Positions 52,214 to 61,239 of a DNA stretch of 64,000 bases are shown here, piece by piece. Every line of letters starts with the position of its first letter. Position 1 is the first letter of the stretch. The stretch is from positions 496,001 through 560,000 of the forward strand of contig NZ_BSNS01000024.1 of assembly GCF_030160115.1 (NCBI RefSeq), given 5' to 3'. The notes beneath the pieces were generated by a model. That model did no database searches. It worked only from the letters and a program-made list of their open reading frames with translations, and was not told the origin of the DNA. Source of the stretch: Devosia nitrariae (lineage in GTDB: Bacteria > Pseudomonadota > Alphaproteobacteria > Rhizobiales > Devosiaceae). Both the position numbers and the translations under genes were made by a program.

Positions 52214-52229
52214 GTTCATGCTCATGAAC
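52214..52229. promoter_or_regulatory. Upstream dyad GTTCATG-CT-CATGAAC
   Basis: Two 7-base arms form a perfect inverted repeat around CT. It shares the TTCAT/ATGAA core with the main palindrome 28 bp away and may be an auxiliary operator of the LacI protein. Confidence 0.45.
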
Positions 52230-52233
52230 CGGG

Positions 52234-52262
52234 TTGACGAATGAACACGTGTTCATTCTACT
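52234..52262 (+). promoter_or_regulatory. Promoter of the importer operon
   Basis: TTGACG (52234-52239) and TCTACT (52257-52262) are separated by 17 bases. The main palindrome covers the whole spacer, so a bound regulator would block the promoter. Confidence 0.5.
52239..52258. promoter_or_regulatory. Perfect 20-bp palindrome, LacI-type operator
   Basis: GAATGAACACGTGTTCATTC is fully self-complementary with the central CG of LacI-type sites. It lies between the divergent regulator and binding-protein genes and overlaps the promoter. Confidence 0.7.
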
Positions 52263-52353
52263 GTCATGCGGACGGCGTATGGGAGGCGCCGCCGCTGCGA
52301 CAGGCTCAAATGCCTGCGCGACCAATCATTCCTGCGGGAGAGGGAACAACATC

Positions 52354-53688
52354 ATGAAATCGGTTTTTTCTGTCAGCCTGGCGACCCTTGCCACGGCGCT
52401 GATGGCCGGCACGACGCTCGCTGCCGACCTGCGCATCCTGACTGCCGTCACCGGCGGCAAGGACGCCGCCGAGCACGAGCAGTTCGTTGAGGAGCTGGAG
52501 CAGCACCTGGGCCTCGATATCGAGATGATCAAGCCGGCCTCGGACTACAACAACGTCCTTTTCACCTCGCTTGCGAGCGGGGAGCGCTACGACCTCATCT
52601 ATGGCGATTCCGGCATGTTGGCAGGCCTCGTCGAGCAGGGCGCGATCCAGGACATGACCGATATGGTGGCCGCTTCCGCGGTGCTCTCGGACGTCACAGT
52701 CATTCCCGAAGCTGAATGGGCGCTCTTTGACATCGACGGGCGCAAGTGGGGCGTACCCAACAAGTTCGAGGGCGGCACCCTCCCCACCGTCCGCCAGGAC
52801 TGGCTCGAGGAGTTCGGCATGGAAGCGCCAGTCACGCTCGATGACTGGACGGAATTCTTCCGCCGCGCCAAGGAGGAGAAAGGCGCCTACGGGCTCTCGA
52901 CCTCCAAGCTATACGACATCCAGGGCTTCATGTCGGCCAACGGCGTCAAGGCCGGGTACGTCATGGTCGACGGCAAACGCACCATTCCCTACGCCACGGA
53001 TGCCGCCGCCGAGATCTACGATTGGTTCGGCATGCTGGCCAAGGAAGGGTTGCTTGATCCCAACTTCACCACCAACGGCTCGGGCGAGTTCCGTAACCTA
53101 TTCATGACGGATCGCGTTGCGGCGGTGACCTACTGGGATGCGTGGGTCGGCCTCTTCAACAACATCATGGCCACGGACAACCCCGAGTCGGGCTTCGAGG
53201 CCAAGGGTGTCGCCGGTGTTCCGGGGCCCGACGGCGAGATCATCCTGCGGCGCGGCAACGCCTCGCTCTGGATGATGCCGGCCAACGCCGAACATCCCGA
53301 GAACGCCATGAAGTTCCTCGAGTTCTGGCATTCCGAACCGGGCTACATCATGGGCACGCTCGGCATCAAGGATGTCGACTATACGATGACCGCCGACGGC
53401 GAATACGAACTGACCGAGCAGGGCCAGGCGCACGGCATGGATCACGGCGCCCCGCGCGTCGCCTCGACCACCTGGGAACCGCCCTTCCCGCCCCTGCCGG
53501 GGGTCGAGGAGGCCCAGGCGATCATCATGGAACATGCCACGACCGAGTTCCTGCCGGCTGAATGGCCCGAGGCGCAGGCCATCATCGAAAAGCATTCGTT
53601 CCCGGCAATGCTCGGTGAGACCACTGGTGCTGAAGCGGTCGCCGCCATGCATAACGAGTTGCTGGCCGCCGGCCTTATCGACGAATAA
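52354..53688 (+). CDS. Sugar-type ABC transporter substrate-binding protein
   Basis: A 444-residue periplasmic protein with a Sec signal (MKSVFSVSLATLATALMAGT, cleavage after LAA). The mature part has the fold of family-1 binding proteins (MIKPASDYNNVLFTSLASGE, LYDIQGFMSANG, FLEFWHSEPGYIMGTLG), closer to the lipo-/oligosaccharide binders (LplA-like) than to maltose binders. GGGAGAGG precedes ATG 52354. It is the first gene of the operon that ends with a PHP-type hydrolase. Confidence 0.92.
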   Translation: MKSVFSVSLATLATALMAGTTLAADLRILTAVTGGKDAAEHEQFVEELEQHLGLDIEMIKPASDYNNVLFTSLASGERYDLIYGDSGMLAGLVEQGAIQDMTDMVAASAVLSDVTVIPEAEWALFDIDGRKWGVPNKFEGGTLPTVRQDWLEEFGMEAPVTLDDWTEFFRRAKEEKGAYGLSTSKLYDIQGFMSANGVKAGYVMVDGKRTIPYATDAAAEIYDWFGMLAKEGLLDPNFTTNGSGEFRNLFMTDRVAAVTYWDAWVGLFNNIMATDNPESGFEAKGVAGVPGPDGEIILRRGNASLWMMPANAEHPENAMKFLEFWHSEPGYIMGTLGIKDVDYTMTADGEYELTEQGQAHGMDHGAPRVASTTWEPPFPPLPGVEEAQAIIMEHATTEFLPAEWPEAQAIIEKHSFPAMLGETTGAEAVAAMHNELLAAGLIDE

Positions 53689-53701
53689 GCACAAGTGGAC
53701 C

Positions 53702-53735
53702 GCAGGCTCCCGTCCTCTCTGGCGCGGGAGCCTGC
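53702..53735 (+). repeat. Hairpin between binding-protein and permease genes
   Basis: An 11-bp perfect stem (GCAGGCTCCCG with CGGGAGCCTGC) and a 12-base loop, starting 13 bases after the stop. No T tract; it probably stabilises the upstream mRNA. Confidence 0.65.
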
Positions 53736-53743
53736 CAAAGCCC

Positions 53744-54640
53744 ATGCAGCGAACGCCCCTAATACTCGCCCAAATCCAGCGCCACTGGTTCCTTTACGTG
53801 CTGATCGTACCGATCATCGCGTATTTCTGCGCGTTCCTTTTCTATCCGATGGGCCAGGGTATCTACCTCTCGTTCCAGAAGGCGGGGCTTCTGGGTCCGG
53901 TCGGGTTCATCGGGCTCGATAACTATCAGAAGGTCTTTTCGACCCCGATGGTGTGGCAGACTATCTGGAACACGCTGATCCTGGCCGCCGGCATCACCTT
54001 CTTCGGCGTCATCCTGCCGATCATTCCGGCAATCGCGCTCGTCGAGGTCTTCCCGGACTGGCTGAAGCGGTCCCTGCAGACGATCATTTATACGCCCTAC
54101 CTCTTCTCCTGGGTCATCATCATCGGCATCTGGTCGAACACGCTCTCACCTATCGGTCTCGTCAATTCGATCCTGACGCAAACGGGCCTCATTGAGCAGC
54201 CCATCACCTTCTTTGCCAGCCCCTTCTGGGCGAGGCCGATGGTCATCGGGCTGACCGTCTGGAAGGACATCGGCTTCCACGCCCTCATTTATCTCGCCGC
54301 CCTGCTCTCGCTGAGCTCCGACGTCCTGGAAGCGGCCGAGATCGACGGGGCGAACGGGTGGCAGAAGATCAAGGACATCGTGATCCCCCACCTGATGCCC
54401 ATGATCCGGGTGGTGTTCATCATCACGCTGCTCGGCTCGCTGCGTACTTTCGATTCGGCATTCCTGATGCTCAACGGACGCACCGCCGACCAGATCAGGA
54501 CGCTCGCCATCTTCACCTACGAGCGCGGCATCCTTAATTTCGATCTCGGGGTCGCGAGCGCTGCCGGTGTGGTGCTGCTCGCCATTTCGCTCGTCATCGC
54601 GGGCCTTGCCCGGCTCCTCATCCGCGAGGAGCGCGACTGA
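53744..54640 (+). CDS. Sugar-type ABC permease (LplB/MalF-like)
   Basis: A 298-residue membrane protein with about six helices; coupling loop DVLEAAEIDGANGWQKIKDI. The ATG at 53744 is directly after the hairpin; the frame is open upstream but overlaps the binding-protein gene. Confidence 0.93.
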   Translation: MQRTPLILAQIQRHWFLYVLIVPIIAYFCAFLFYPMGQGIYLSFQKAGLLGPVGFIGLDNYQKVFSTPMVWQTIWNTLILAAGITFFGVILPIIPAIALVEVFPDWLKRSLQTIIYTPYLFSWVIIIGIWSNTLSPIGLVNSILTQTGLIEQPITFFASPFWARPMVIGLTVWKDIGFHALIYLAALLSLSSDVLEAAEIDGANGWQKIKDIVIPHLMPMIRVVFIITLLGSLRTFDSAFLMLNGRTADQIRTLAIFTYERGILNFDLGVASAAGVVLLAISLVIAGLARLLIREERD

Positions 54641-54642
54641 CG

Positions 54643-55488
54643 ATGCTCAAGAGCCGCTCGATCACAGTCATTTCCTTCCTGGTGCTGTTCGCGCTCGCCG
54701 CCATGATGATCGTGCCGCTCTGGTCGGTCGTGGCCACCGCGTTCTCGACCAAATTCGGCTCGCTGCAGCCGGGCATCATCCTCTGGCCGGACCCGTGGTC
54801 GCTCGCGGGCTACGACACGCTGTTCCGCCGCCTCAACTTCCTTTTGCCCTTCGCCAATACGTTCTACGTCACGGTCGTCGGCACCACGCTGCACGTGCTG
54901 CTCTCGGCGATCGGCGGTTACGTCCTGGTGCATGAGGAACTGCCGGGCCGACGGATCATCGCCGGCATCATCCTGTTGACGCTGACGATCCCCTCGCAGG
55001 TGATCCTGGTGCCGCTCTTTGTCGTATTCAAGCAGTTCCACCTGCTGAACACGCTCCTCTCGCTGATCGTATCGGAGCTCGTCTCGGCCTTCTCGATCCT
55101 GCTGATGAAGACCTATTTCGAGCAGGTTCCCAAATCAATGATCGAGTCCGCCCGCATGGACGGAGCCGGACACTTCAAGCTGCTCAAGGATTTCTATTTT
55201 CCGTTGGCATTGCCCGGGGTCGTCACCGTCGCGGCTTTCCAGATCGTCCACAAATACAACCTCTTCATAGAGCCGCTGCTCTTCATCAATGACCCGCAGA
55301 AAGTGACGCTGCAGATCGCCTTGCAGGCGGTGATCCTCGGAGAGAGTTCCACCTCGACCAACGACTTCATCGCCCCCAACGTCACCATGGCGGCCATCGT
55401 CGTAGCGCTGGTGCCGCTCCTCATCTTCTATCCCTTCATGCAGCGCTATCTGATCCGCGGCCTCACCATCGGCGGGGTCAAGGAGTGA
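54643..55488 (+). CDS. Sugar-type ABC permease (LplC/MalG-like)
   Basis: A 281-residue membrane protein, six helices, coupling loop KSMIESARMDGAGHFKLLKD. It is 2 bases after the first permease; its TGA overlaps the GTG start of the next gene. There is no ATPase gene in this operon. Confidence 0.93.
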   Translation: MLKSRSITVISFLVLFALAAMMIVPLWSVVATAFSTKFGSLQPGIILWPDPWSLAGYDTLFRRLNFLLPFANTFYVTVVGTTLHVLLSAIGGYVLVHEELPGRRIIAGIILLTLTIPSQVILVPLFVVFKQFHLLNTLLSLIVSELVSAFSILLMKTYFEQVPKSMIESARMDGAGHFKLLKDFYFPLALPGVVTVAAFQIVHKYNLFIEPLLFINDPQKVTLQIALQAVILGESSTSTNDFIAPNVTMAAIVVALVPLLIFYPFMQRYLIRGLTIGGVKE

Positions 55489-56927
55489 ACACCCCGTCTA
55501 TGCCTCAGCAGTCCAAACTATCGGCAGCGACCGTAACCGTGACCATCACGCCGGCCGACAGGGCCGCCGATCCCTATTTCTACGTGCCGTTCGATGTGCC
55601 CGCGGGAACGAGCCGTATTGATGTGACCATGGCCTATCCCAAGGCCGAAGACTGTGTGATCGACCTCGGCGCCTTCGATCCGCGCGTCACGGACTACCCC
55701 TCGACCGAGGGGTTCCGCGGCTGGAGCGGCGGCGCGCGCGACCGCTTCTTCATCGCGCTCGACGATGCGACCCCCGGCTATGTGCACGGCGAGATTCCAC
55801 CCGGTCGCTGGCAGGTGGTGCTGGGGCTCTACAAGGTGCCCGAACGCGGTGCGACGGTGACGCTGACCATTGCGCTCGACGATGCCCCCCGCCCGCTCGC
55901 CCCGCAGCCGGTGCGTCTGCGGCCGGTGCGGATCGGTGCCGGCTGGTACCGGGGAGACCTCCATTGCCACACCTGGCATTCCGACGCCAAGGGATCGCCT
56001 GAGCTGCTGCATGCGGCGGCAAAACAAGCTGGGCTCGATTTCCTGGCCGTCGCCGATCACAACACCACTACCCAGCGACGTTATTTCCACCAGCACTCCT
56101 CGCCCGACCTCGTCTTCGTTCGCGCCATGGAGGTGACCACCGCCGAAGGGCACGCCAACGTCTTCGGCGTCGACGACTGGATCGATTTCCGCATGACCAG
56201 GCCTTCCGACGCTCACACTCTGGCGCGCATGGTGCACGAGCGCGGCGGCCTGCTCTCGGTCAATCACGACAAGCCGCCGATTCCGTGGGCCTATGACTTG
56301 CCGGTCATCGACTGCATGGAGGTGTGGCAGGCCAACTGGTTCAACTGGAACTGGTCTTCGCTCGAGCGCTACCAGCAGCGTCTGGCCTCGGGCCTGCGCA
56401 TCTCGGCCATCGGCAGCTCCGACTACCACCAGCCGGACCGGCTCATGCCCGAAGGCCCGTTCGTTCTTGCCCGGCCGACGACCGTACTGTGGCTGCCCGA
56501 GCTTTCCGAAGATGCGGTTCTCGCCGCAATGAAGGCCGGGCGCGGCTATGTGACCGAAAGTCCGACAGGCCCGCACCTCGCCATTGGCATCGCCGGGCAC
56601 CCGATGGGTTCGTCGGTACCCGGAAGAACGGTTACCGCCGAAGCGGAGGTCAACGGAGCGGCGGGCGATAGATTGGTCTGGCTCGATGCGACGGGCGTCG
56701 TCCACGAGGAGACCGTCGCCAGCGACTTCTGGAAGAGCGAGTACTCCGGAACACCGTCCCGATTCCTGCGGACCGAAATTGTGGCCGAGGCCAGTCGCCA
56801 GCGACTTATCGCAGATTTCACCTCTGAGCTTGGAGACAAGCCTCTGCCCTGGGGCATTACCCCGGCCGACGTGAAAACGCGGCCGCTGCGGCGGGCGCTC
56901 TCCAATCCGATCTACATCGATGGGTGA
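55485..56927 (+). CDS. CehA/McbA-family PHP metallohydrolase
   Basis: A 480-residue cytoplasmic protein (no signal). Residues about 1-150 are beta-rich; the PHP domain then starts with GDLHCHTWHSDAKGSP (H-x-H, Asp), followed by AVADHNTTT, EVTTAEGHANVFG, SVNHDKPPIPW and SSDYHQPD, which supply the metal ligands of the CehA/McbA group. Known members hydrolyse phosphoesters, phosphodiesters or carbamates. GTG 55485 overlaps the permease stop (GTGA). Together with the importer it may split a phospho- or carbamoyl-linked glycoside after uptake. Confidence 0.85.
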   Translation: MNTPSMPQQSKLSAATVTVTITPADRAADPYFYVPFDVPAGTSRIDVTMAYPKAEDCVIDLGAFDPRVTDYPSTEGFRGWSGGARDRFFIALDDATPGYVHGEIPPGRWQVVLGLYKVPERGATVTLTIALDDAPRPLAPQPVRLRPVRIGAGWYRGDLHCHTWHSDAKGSPELLHAAAKQAGLDFLAVADHNTTTQRRYFHQHSSPDLVFVRAMEVTTAEGHANVFGVDDWIDFRMTRPSDAHTLARMVHERGGLLSVNHDKPPIPWAYDLPVIDCMEVWQANWFNWNWSSLERYQQRLASGLRISAIGSSDYHQPDRLMPEGPFVLARPTTVLWLPELSEDAVLAAMKAGRGYVTESPTGPHLAIGIAGHPMGSSVPGRTVTAEAEVNGAAGDRLVWLDATGVVHEETVASDFWKSEYSGTPSRFLRTEIVAEASRQRLIADFTSELGDKPLPWGITPADVKTRPLRRALSNPIYIDG

Positions 56928-57264
56928 TCGAAAATGGTCCGAAGGGTCGCCATTTTTGGAACGTTCGTTCCAATCGAGAAAACTCGACTATTCACAGTCA
57001 GTTGAACGAGGGAGTTCAGGCTTGATGAGAGAGTTTGAGTTTTTCCAACGCTTTGGAGGGAATTGCTCGCGGGGTGTAACAATAGTGTCTTGGAGTTGTG
57101 TTTAGTCCCACCATCGCTGCCGGCAATATCCTTAAATTTCAGCTTGCAGCCGTGGTTCGTCGGTCCATACTCTAGGGGTAAGAGCCGGCGGAAGATCGGT
57201 CGAAACTGGTGGCGGAATGGTCCGGCGCCTGGAACAAACGTTCGAAGAAATAAGGGAGAACAAC
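56928..57264. other. Promoter region of the second importer
   Basis: No gene. It contains the 18-bp dyad at 56956-56973 and a related half-site pattern GGAACAAACGTTCG at 57231-57244, both candidate operators. No adjacent regulator gene is present. Confidence 0.5.
56956..56973. promoter_or_regulatory. Inverted repeat TTGGAACG-TT-CGTTCCAA
   Basis: Perfect 8-base arms around a TT centre. A shorter GAAC-AAAC-GTTC dyad occurs 270 bases downstream, just before the start of the binding-protein gene, so one regulator may bind both. Confidence 0.5.
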
Positions 57265-58413
57265 ATGAAACGGCGTGAATTCATGCTTGCGGCCGGCGCG
57301 GTCGCCGGCTCCACGATGCTGCCCCGCCTCGCTTTCGCCGAAGCCGGCCGCATCGACTGGTATACGGCATCGGACTCCAACATCCTCGATTTCTGGACCA
57401 ATACGGTCAAACCAGCCTTCGAGGCAGCCAATCAGGGCATTACCCTCAATCTCGTTGATGCCGGTGACGGCAGCGGCCTCACCGCCATTGCCGAGCGCGC
57501 CATCGCCGCCATGGACACCAACACAGATCCTCAGGCCGACATGTTCGAGTCCCACGATCCGCTGGTGCCGGCAGGCGCGGTCGAAGCCGGTCTCTGGGTC
57601 AATGTCCGCGAGGCGGGCCTTTCCAACGTCGACAAGGTCAACCCCGCCGCCTGGCAAACCGACTACTCGCTTCCCTATCGCGGCTCGCAGGTGCTGCTCG
57701 CCTACGACACCACCAAGCTCTCGCCGGCCGATGCTCCCAAGAACTGGGACGACCTCGTTGCCTGGATCAAGGCGAACCCCGGTCAGTTCATCTACAACCG
57801 TCCTGACAAGGGTGGTTCGGGTGGCAACTTCGTGCGCCGCGCTATTCATCAGGCCAATGGGCTCGATCCCGCCGCCTTTACGCTCGACAACTATACTGAC
57901 GAGTTTGCTCAGGAGGCACTCGGCAAGGCTTGGGACATCCTCGCGGATATCGCCCCCTCGCTCTATGACAACGGCGCCTACACCTCTGGAAATACGCAGT
58001 CGATCCAGCTCCTCGCCCAAGGTGTGGTCACGATGACTCCCGTCTGGTCGGACCAGGTGCTGCAAGCCATGAACGAGGGTGTCCTGCCCGAGGACACCGG
58101 CCTGGTACAGCTGCAGGATCTGGCGCTGGTCGGCGGCTTCTCGGCGATGACGTTCCTCTCCAATGGCGTCAACAAGGATGTGGCGCTCCAGCTCGGGGAT
58201 TTCATGCTGAGCGAGGAAATGCAGACGGCGATTCTCACCGAGATCGGCGGCTTCCCCGGCGTTTCCTGGGACTACGTCTCGCCCGAACTGCGTGAACGTT
58301 TCGCCGACATCGTGCCGACCTCCATCCCGACCTTCCCGGGCGGACCGTGGGGCGAAGCCATCAACGATGGCTGGTACCGCAACGTCGCACCGAACGTCCC
58401 CCGCGACTCATGA
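57265..58413 (+). CDS. Tat-exported ABC substrate-binding protein (ferric/AfuA-like class)
   Basis: A 382-residue protein. The Tat signal has MKRREFMLAAGAVAG; the mature part RIDWYTASDSNILDFWTNTV and YNRPDKGGSGGNFVRRAIHQ fits the ferric-type (cluster D) binding proteins. It lacks the adjacent tyrosine pair that binds ferric iron. In this class AfuA binds sugar phosphates, so a phosphorylated polyol or phosphodiester is a reasonable ligand. The following GDPD gene supports this. AAGGGAG precedes the ATG, and its stop overlaps the next start (ATGA). Confidence 0.88.
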   Translation: MKRREFMLAAGAVAGSTMLPRLAFAEAGRIDWYTASDSNILDFWTNTVKPAFEAANQGITLNLVDAGDGSGLTAIAERAIAAMDTNTDPQADMFESHDPLVPAGAVEAGLWVNVREAGLSNVDKVNPAAWQTDYSLPYRGSQVLLAYDTTKLSPADAPKNWDDLVAWIKANPGQFIYNRPDKGGSGGNFVRRAIHQANGLDPAAFTLDNYTDEFAQEALGKAWDILADIAPSLYDNGAYTSGNTQSIQLLAQGVVTMTPVWSDQVLQAMNEGVLPEDTGLVQLQDLALVGGFSAMTFLSNGVNKDVALQLGDFMLSEEMQTAILTEIGGFPGVSWDYVSPELRERFADIVPTSIPTFPGGPWGEAINDGWYRNVAPNVPRDS

Positions 58414-59303
58414 GTGCAGCCGGGGGCGCGGTGCAGGCACAGCCGGAGCCGCTGGACGAAAGTGAAACCCGCAGGAGGCCATATGGCCTCCTGCTTGTCG
58501 CCGCCCCAGTACTCCTGGTTGGCTGGCTGGTCATCTGGCCAATTGTCTCGGCGGTCATACGCACCTTATGGCAGCCGGCGGACGACGGTGGTTACGAGTT
58601 CACTCTCGAAACCTATGTGTTCTTCTTTTCCGACCGTTACAGCCTCGACAACCTGACAGTGACGCTGTGGACGACGGGAATGTGCGCCCTTTTCCTGCTC
58701 GTTATCTGCCTGCCGATCTCACTCTACCTGCGTTTCTCCGTCGGGCGCCTGCCAGCCTATGTGCAGAGCCTCGCGATCTTCCCGATGTTCGTGCCCTCGA
58801 TCATTCTTGCATATGCGTTCATCCGTGTGCTGGGCCCCAACGGCATGGTCGACATCCTGTTGAATGCGGTTGGCCTGCCCAAAATCAGAACGCCCTACCT
58901 CACCCCGTGGGGACCGGTCATCGGGCTCGTCTGGGACAACATCCCGCTGACCGTGCTGATCCTGCTGTCCGGCCTGGGCAACGTCTCGAACCAGGCGATC
59001 GAAGCGGCCCGCGATGTCGGCGCGCGCTGGCTCCAGGTGCTCTGGTACATCATCCTGCCGCGCATCGGAAATTCGATCCTCGTCGCGCTGTCCTTTTCGG
59101 TCCTCGGAATCTTCTCATCCTTCACGCTTCCCTATGTGTTGGGTCCGGCGGCGCCCGAGATGATGGGGCCATTCATGCAGCGCACCTTCCGGGATGTGAA
59201 CGATCCGCAGATGGCCATCACCCAGGCCGTGATCACCTTCGGGTTCTGCATCGTCTTCGGCCTGTTCTATGTGCGTTCAGTCGCGCGCAACCGGGGGAAA
59301 TAG
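58410..59303 (+). CDS. ABC transporter permease 1 of the GDPD-linked importer
   Basis: A 297-residue protein; first helix at residues about 27-47 (LLLVAAPVLLVGWLVIWPIV), coupling loop QAIEAARDVGARWLQVLWYI. It overlaps the binding-protein gene by 4 bases, unlike the other operons, which have a hairpin at this place. Confidence 0.93.
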   Translation: MSAAGGAVQAQPEPLDESETRRRPYGLLLVAAPVLLVGWLVIWPIVSAVIRTLWQPADDGGYEFTLETYVFFFSDRYSLDNLTVTLWTTGMCALFLLVICLPISLYLRFSVGRLPAYVQSLAIFPMFVPSIILAYAFIRVLGPNGMVDILLNAVGLPKIRTPYLTPWGPVIGLVWDNIPLTVLILLSGLGNVSNQAIEAARDVGARWLQVLWYIILPRIGNSILVALSFSVLGIFSSFTLPYVLGPAAPEMMGPFMQRTFRDVNDPQMAITQAVITFGFCIVFGLFYVRSVARNRGK

Positions 59304-59305
59304 CG

Positions 59306-60133
59306 ATGGCAGAGACCCTCACAATCCCCCGCGGTCGGATCGATTTCCCAGGCATCGGCTTTGCCATTGTGCTGTCCGCCGTCATCATCTTCCCGCTGAT
59401 CGTCGTCGGAACCTGGGCCTTCACGGAGGTCTGGCGCTATCCCAACGTCGTGCCGCAGCAGTTTGGTCTCAGGTTCTGGAACCAAACGCTTTCTCGGGCC
59501 GATGTGTGGTCGGCACTGACGCTCAGCCTGCAGCTCTCGACCGTCGTCACCCTCCTTTCGGCGGCGATCTGCCTTCCGGCAGCCTATGCGTTTGCGCGCA
59601 TGACGTTTCCGGGTCGGAATGTGCTGTTCTTCTCGTTCCTTGCCGGCCACGCTTTTCCCAAGTTCGGTCTCCTGGTCGCTATCGCGGCGATCTTCCTGCA
59701 ACTCAATCTCATCGGCACGTTTTGGGGCGTGGTGTTGATCCAGCTTGTCGGCACGCTGCTGTTCATGATCTGGATTCCCGTCGCCGCCTTTCAGTCGGTC
59801 GATCGGCGCATGGAAGAAGCCGCACGCGATGTGGGCGCTTCGCCGCTACGCGTCTTCTGGTCGATCACACTGCCGCAGGCAGGGCCGACTATCGCAGCCG
59901 CCGTCCTGCTCTCGTTCGTCGGCACCTTCTACGAAACCGAAGGCGCCTGGCTCATCGGCGCGCCCGGTATCCGCACCATGCCGGTGCTGATGATCACCTT
60001 CATCAACAATCAGATGGTCATCCAGTACGGGGCGGTACTGTCCGTCCTGCTCTGGGTGCCCTCGTTCATTGCCCTGCTCTTTGCGCGCCGCATCATTGGT
60101 GGTGGCGCCTTCGCGCGCGGCTTCGGCGGCTAA
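59306..60133 (+). CDS. ABC transporter permease 2 of the GDPD-linked importer
   Basis: A 275-residue membrane protein of the PotC/ferric-type class, coupling loop RRMEEAARDVGASPLRVFWS. GGGGGAAATAGCG precedes ATG 59306. Confidence 0.93.
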   Translation: MAETLTIPRGRIDFPGIGFAIVLSAVIIFPLIVVGTWAFTEVWRYPNVVPQQFGLRFWNQTLSRADVWSALTLSLQLSTVVTLLSAAICLPAAYAFARMTFPGRNVLFFSFLAGHAFPKFGLLVAIAAIFLQLNLIGTFWGVVLIQLVGTLLFMIWIPVAAFQSVDRRMEEAARDVGASPLRVFWSITLPQAGPTIAAAVLLSFVGTFYETEGAWLIGAPGIRTMPVLMITFINNQMVIQYGAVLSVLLWVPSFIALLFARRIIGGGAFARGFGG

Positions 60134-60147
60134 AGGGAGAAACCGAC

Positions 60148-61239
60148 ATGGCACGCTTGGATATCGCCAACGTCACCAAGCTCTTCGGCGCCACCAGGGC
60201 CGTTGACGACTTCTCCATCACCGTTACCGACGGCGAACTCGTCTGCCTGCTGGGTCCTTCGGGCTCGGGCAAGTCGACGCTTCTACGCATGATCGGCGGC
60301 TTCGAGAAGCCGACCTATGGGTCGATGACTATCGATGGCGAGGAAGTCATCCACCTGCCTCCCGAGAAGCGCCCGACAGGCATGGTGTTCCAGAGCCATG
60401 CGCTCTGGAGCCATATGAACGTGTTCAAGAACATCGCCTTCGGGCTGAAGCTGCGCCGCCTGCCGAAGGCTGAGATCACTCAACGGGTCGAGGCCGTGCT
60501 CGATCTCGTCGGTCTCAAGGGCTTTGGAGAGCGCCTGACGCACCAGCTTTCAGGCGGGCAGCAGCAGCGCGTGGCGCTTGCCAGGTCGCTGGTCCTGGAG
60601 CCCAAGATCCTCCTGCTCGACGAACCGTTCGCCAGCCTCGACCAGCACCTGCGCGAGCGGCTGCGTGAGGAGGTGCGCGACATCCAGCAGCGCCTGAAGA
60701 TCACCACCCTCTTCGTCACCCACGCTCAGGACGAGGCACTGTCGGTCGCCGACCGCATCGTCGTCCTGCGCGACGGGCGTACCGAGCAGATCGCCAAGCC
60801 CGCCGAGGTCTACCGCACGCCGGCGACACCGTTCGTTGCCGGTTTCATCGGACAGATGAACCTCATTTCCGGCGTGGTTTCCGAGGGCGAATTCGGCCAC
60901 TCGGCGTTCAACGTGCCTGTTGCGGTCGCCGATGGTCCGGCAACGCTCGCCGTGCGCCCGGAAGCGTTGACGCTGAAACCGGCAAGCGGCGTCGGTATGG
61001 GGCACGTTCACCGGGTCACTGACTACGGCACCCACGCCATGATCGACGTCGAACTGCCCGACGGCGAGCGGCTGAAATCGATGATGCCGACCGCTGACGA
61101 ATGGTCGTCCATGCAGCAGGTGGACCTCGTGCCCGGTGCTTTCGCGCTTTATCGCGACAATGCGGCCATCTATCGGGCCGACGTCGGCACCCCGCCGCGC
61201 AAAGCGCCCAGCAGGACACGCGGCACCGTCAATGCATAG
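60148..61239 (+). CDS. ABC transporter ATP-binding protein of the GDPD-linked importer
   Basis: A 363-residue ATPase: Walker A GPSGSGKST, Q-loop FQSHALWSH, signature LSGGQQQR, Walker B ILLLDEPFASLD, switch VTHAQDEA, then a TOBE domain (LAVRPEALTL). It resembles PotA/FbpC-type subunits. AAGGGAG precedes the ATG. Its last 8 bases overlap the GDPD gene. Confidence 0.94.
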   Translation: MARLDIANVTKLFGATRAVDDFSITVTDGELVCLLGPSGSGKSTLLRMIGGFEKPTYGSMTIDGEEVIHLPPEKRPTGMVFQSHALWSHMNVFKNIAFGLKLRRLPKAEITQRVEAVLDLVGLKGFGERLTHQLSGGQQQRVALARSLVLEPKILLLDEPFASLDQHLRERLREEVRDIQQRLKITTLFVTHAQDEALSVADRIVVLRDGRTEQIAKPAEVYRTPATPFVAGFIGQMNLISGVVSEGEFGHSAFNVPVAVADGPATLAVRPEALTLKPASGVGMGHVHRVTDYGTHAMIDVELPDGERLKSMMPTADEWSSMQQVDLVPGAFALYRDNAAIYRADVGTPPRKAPSRTRGTVNA

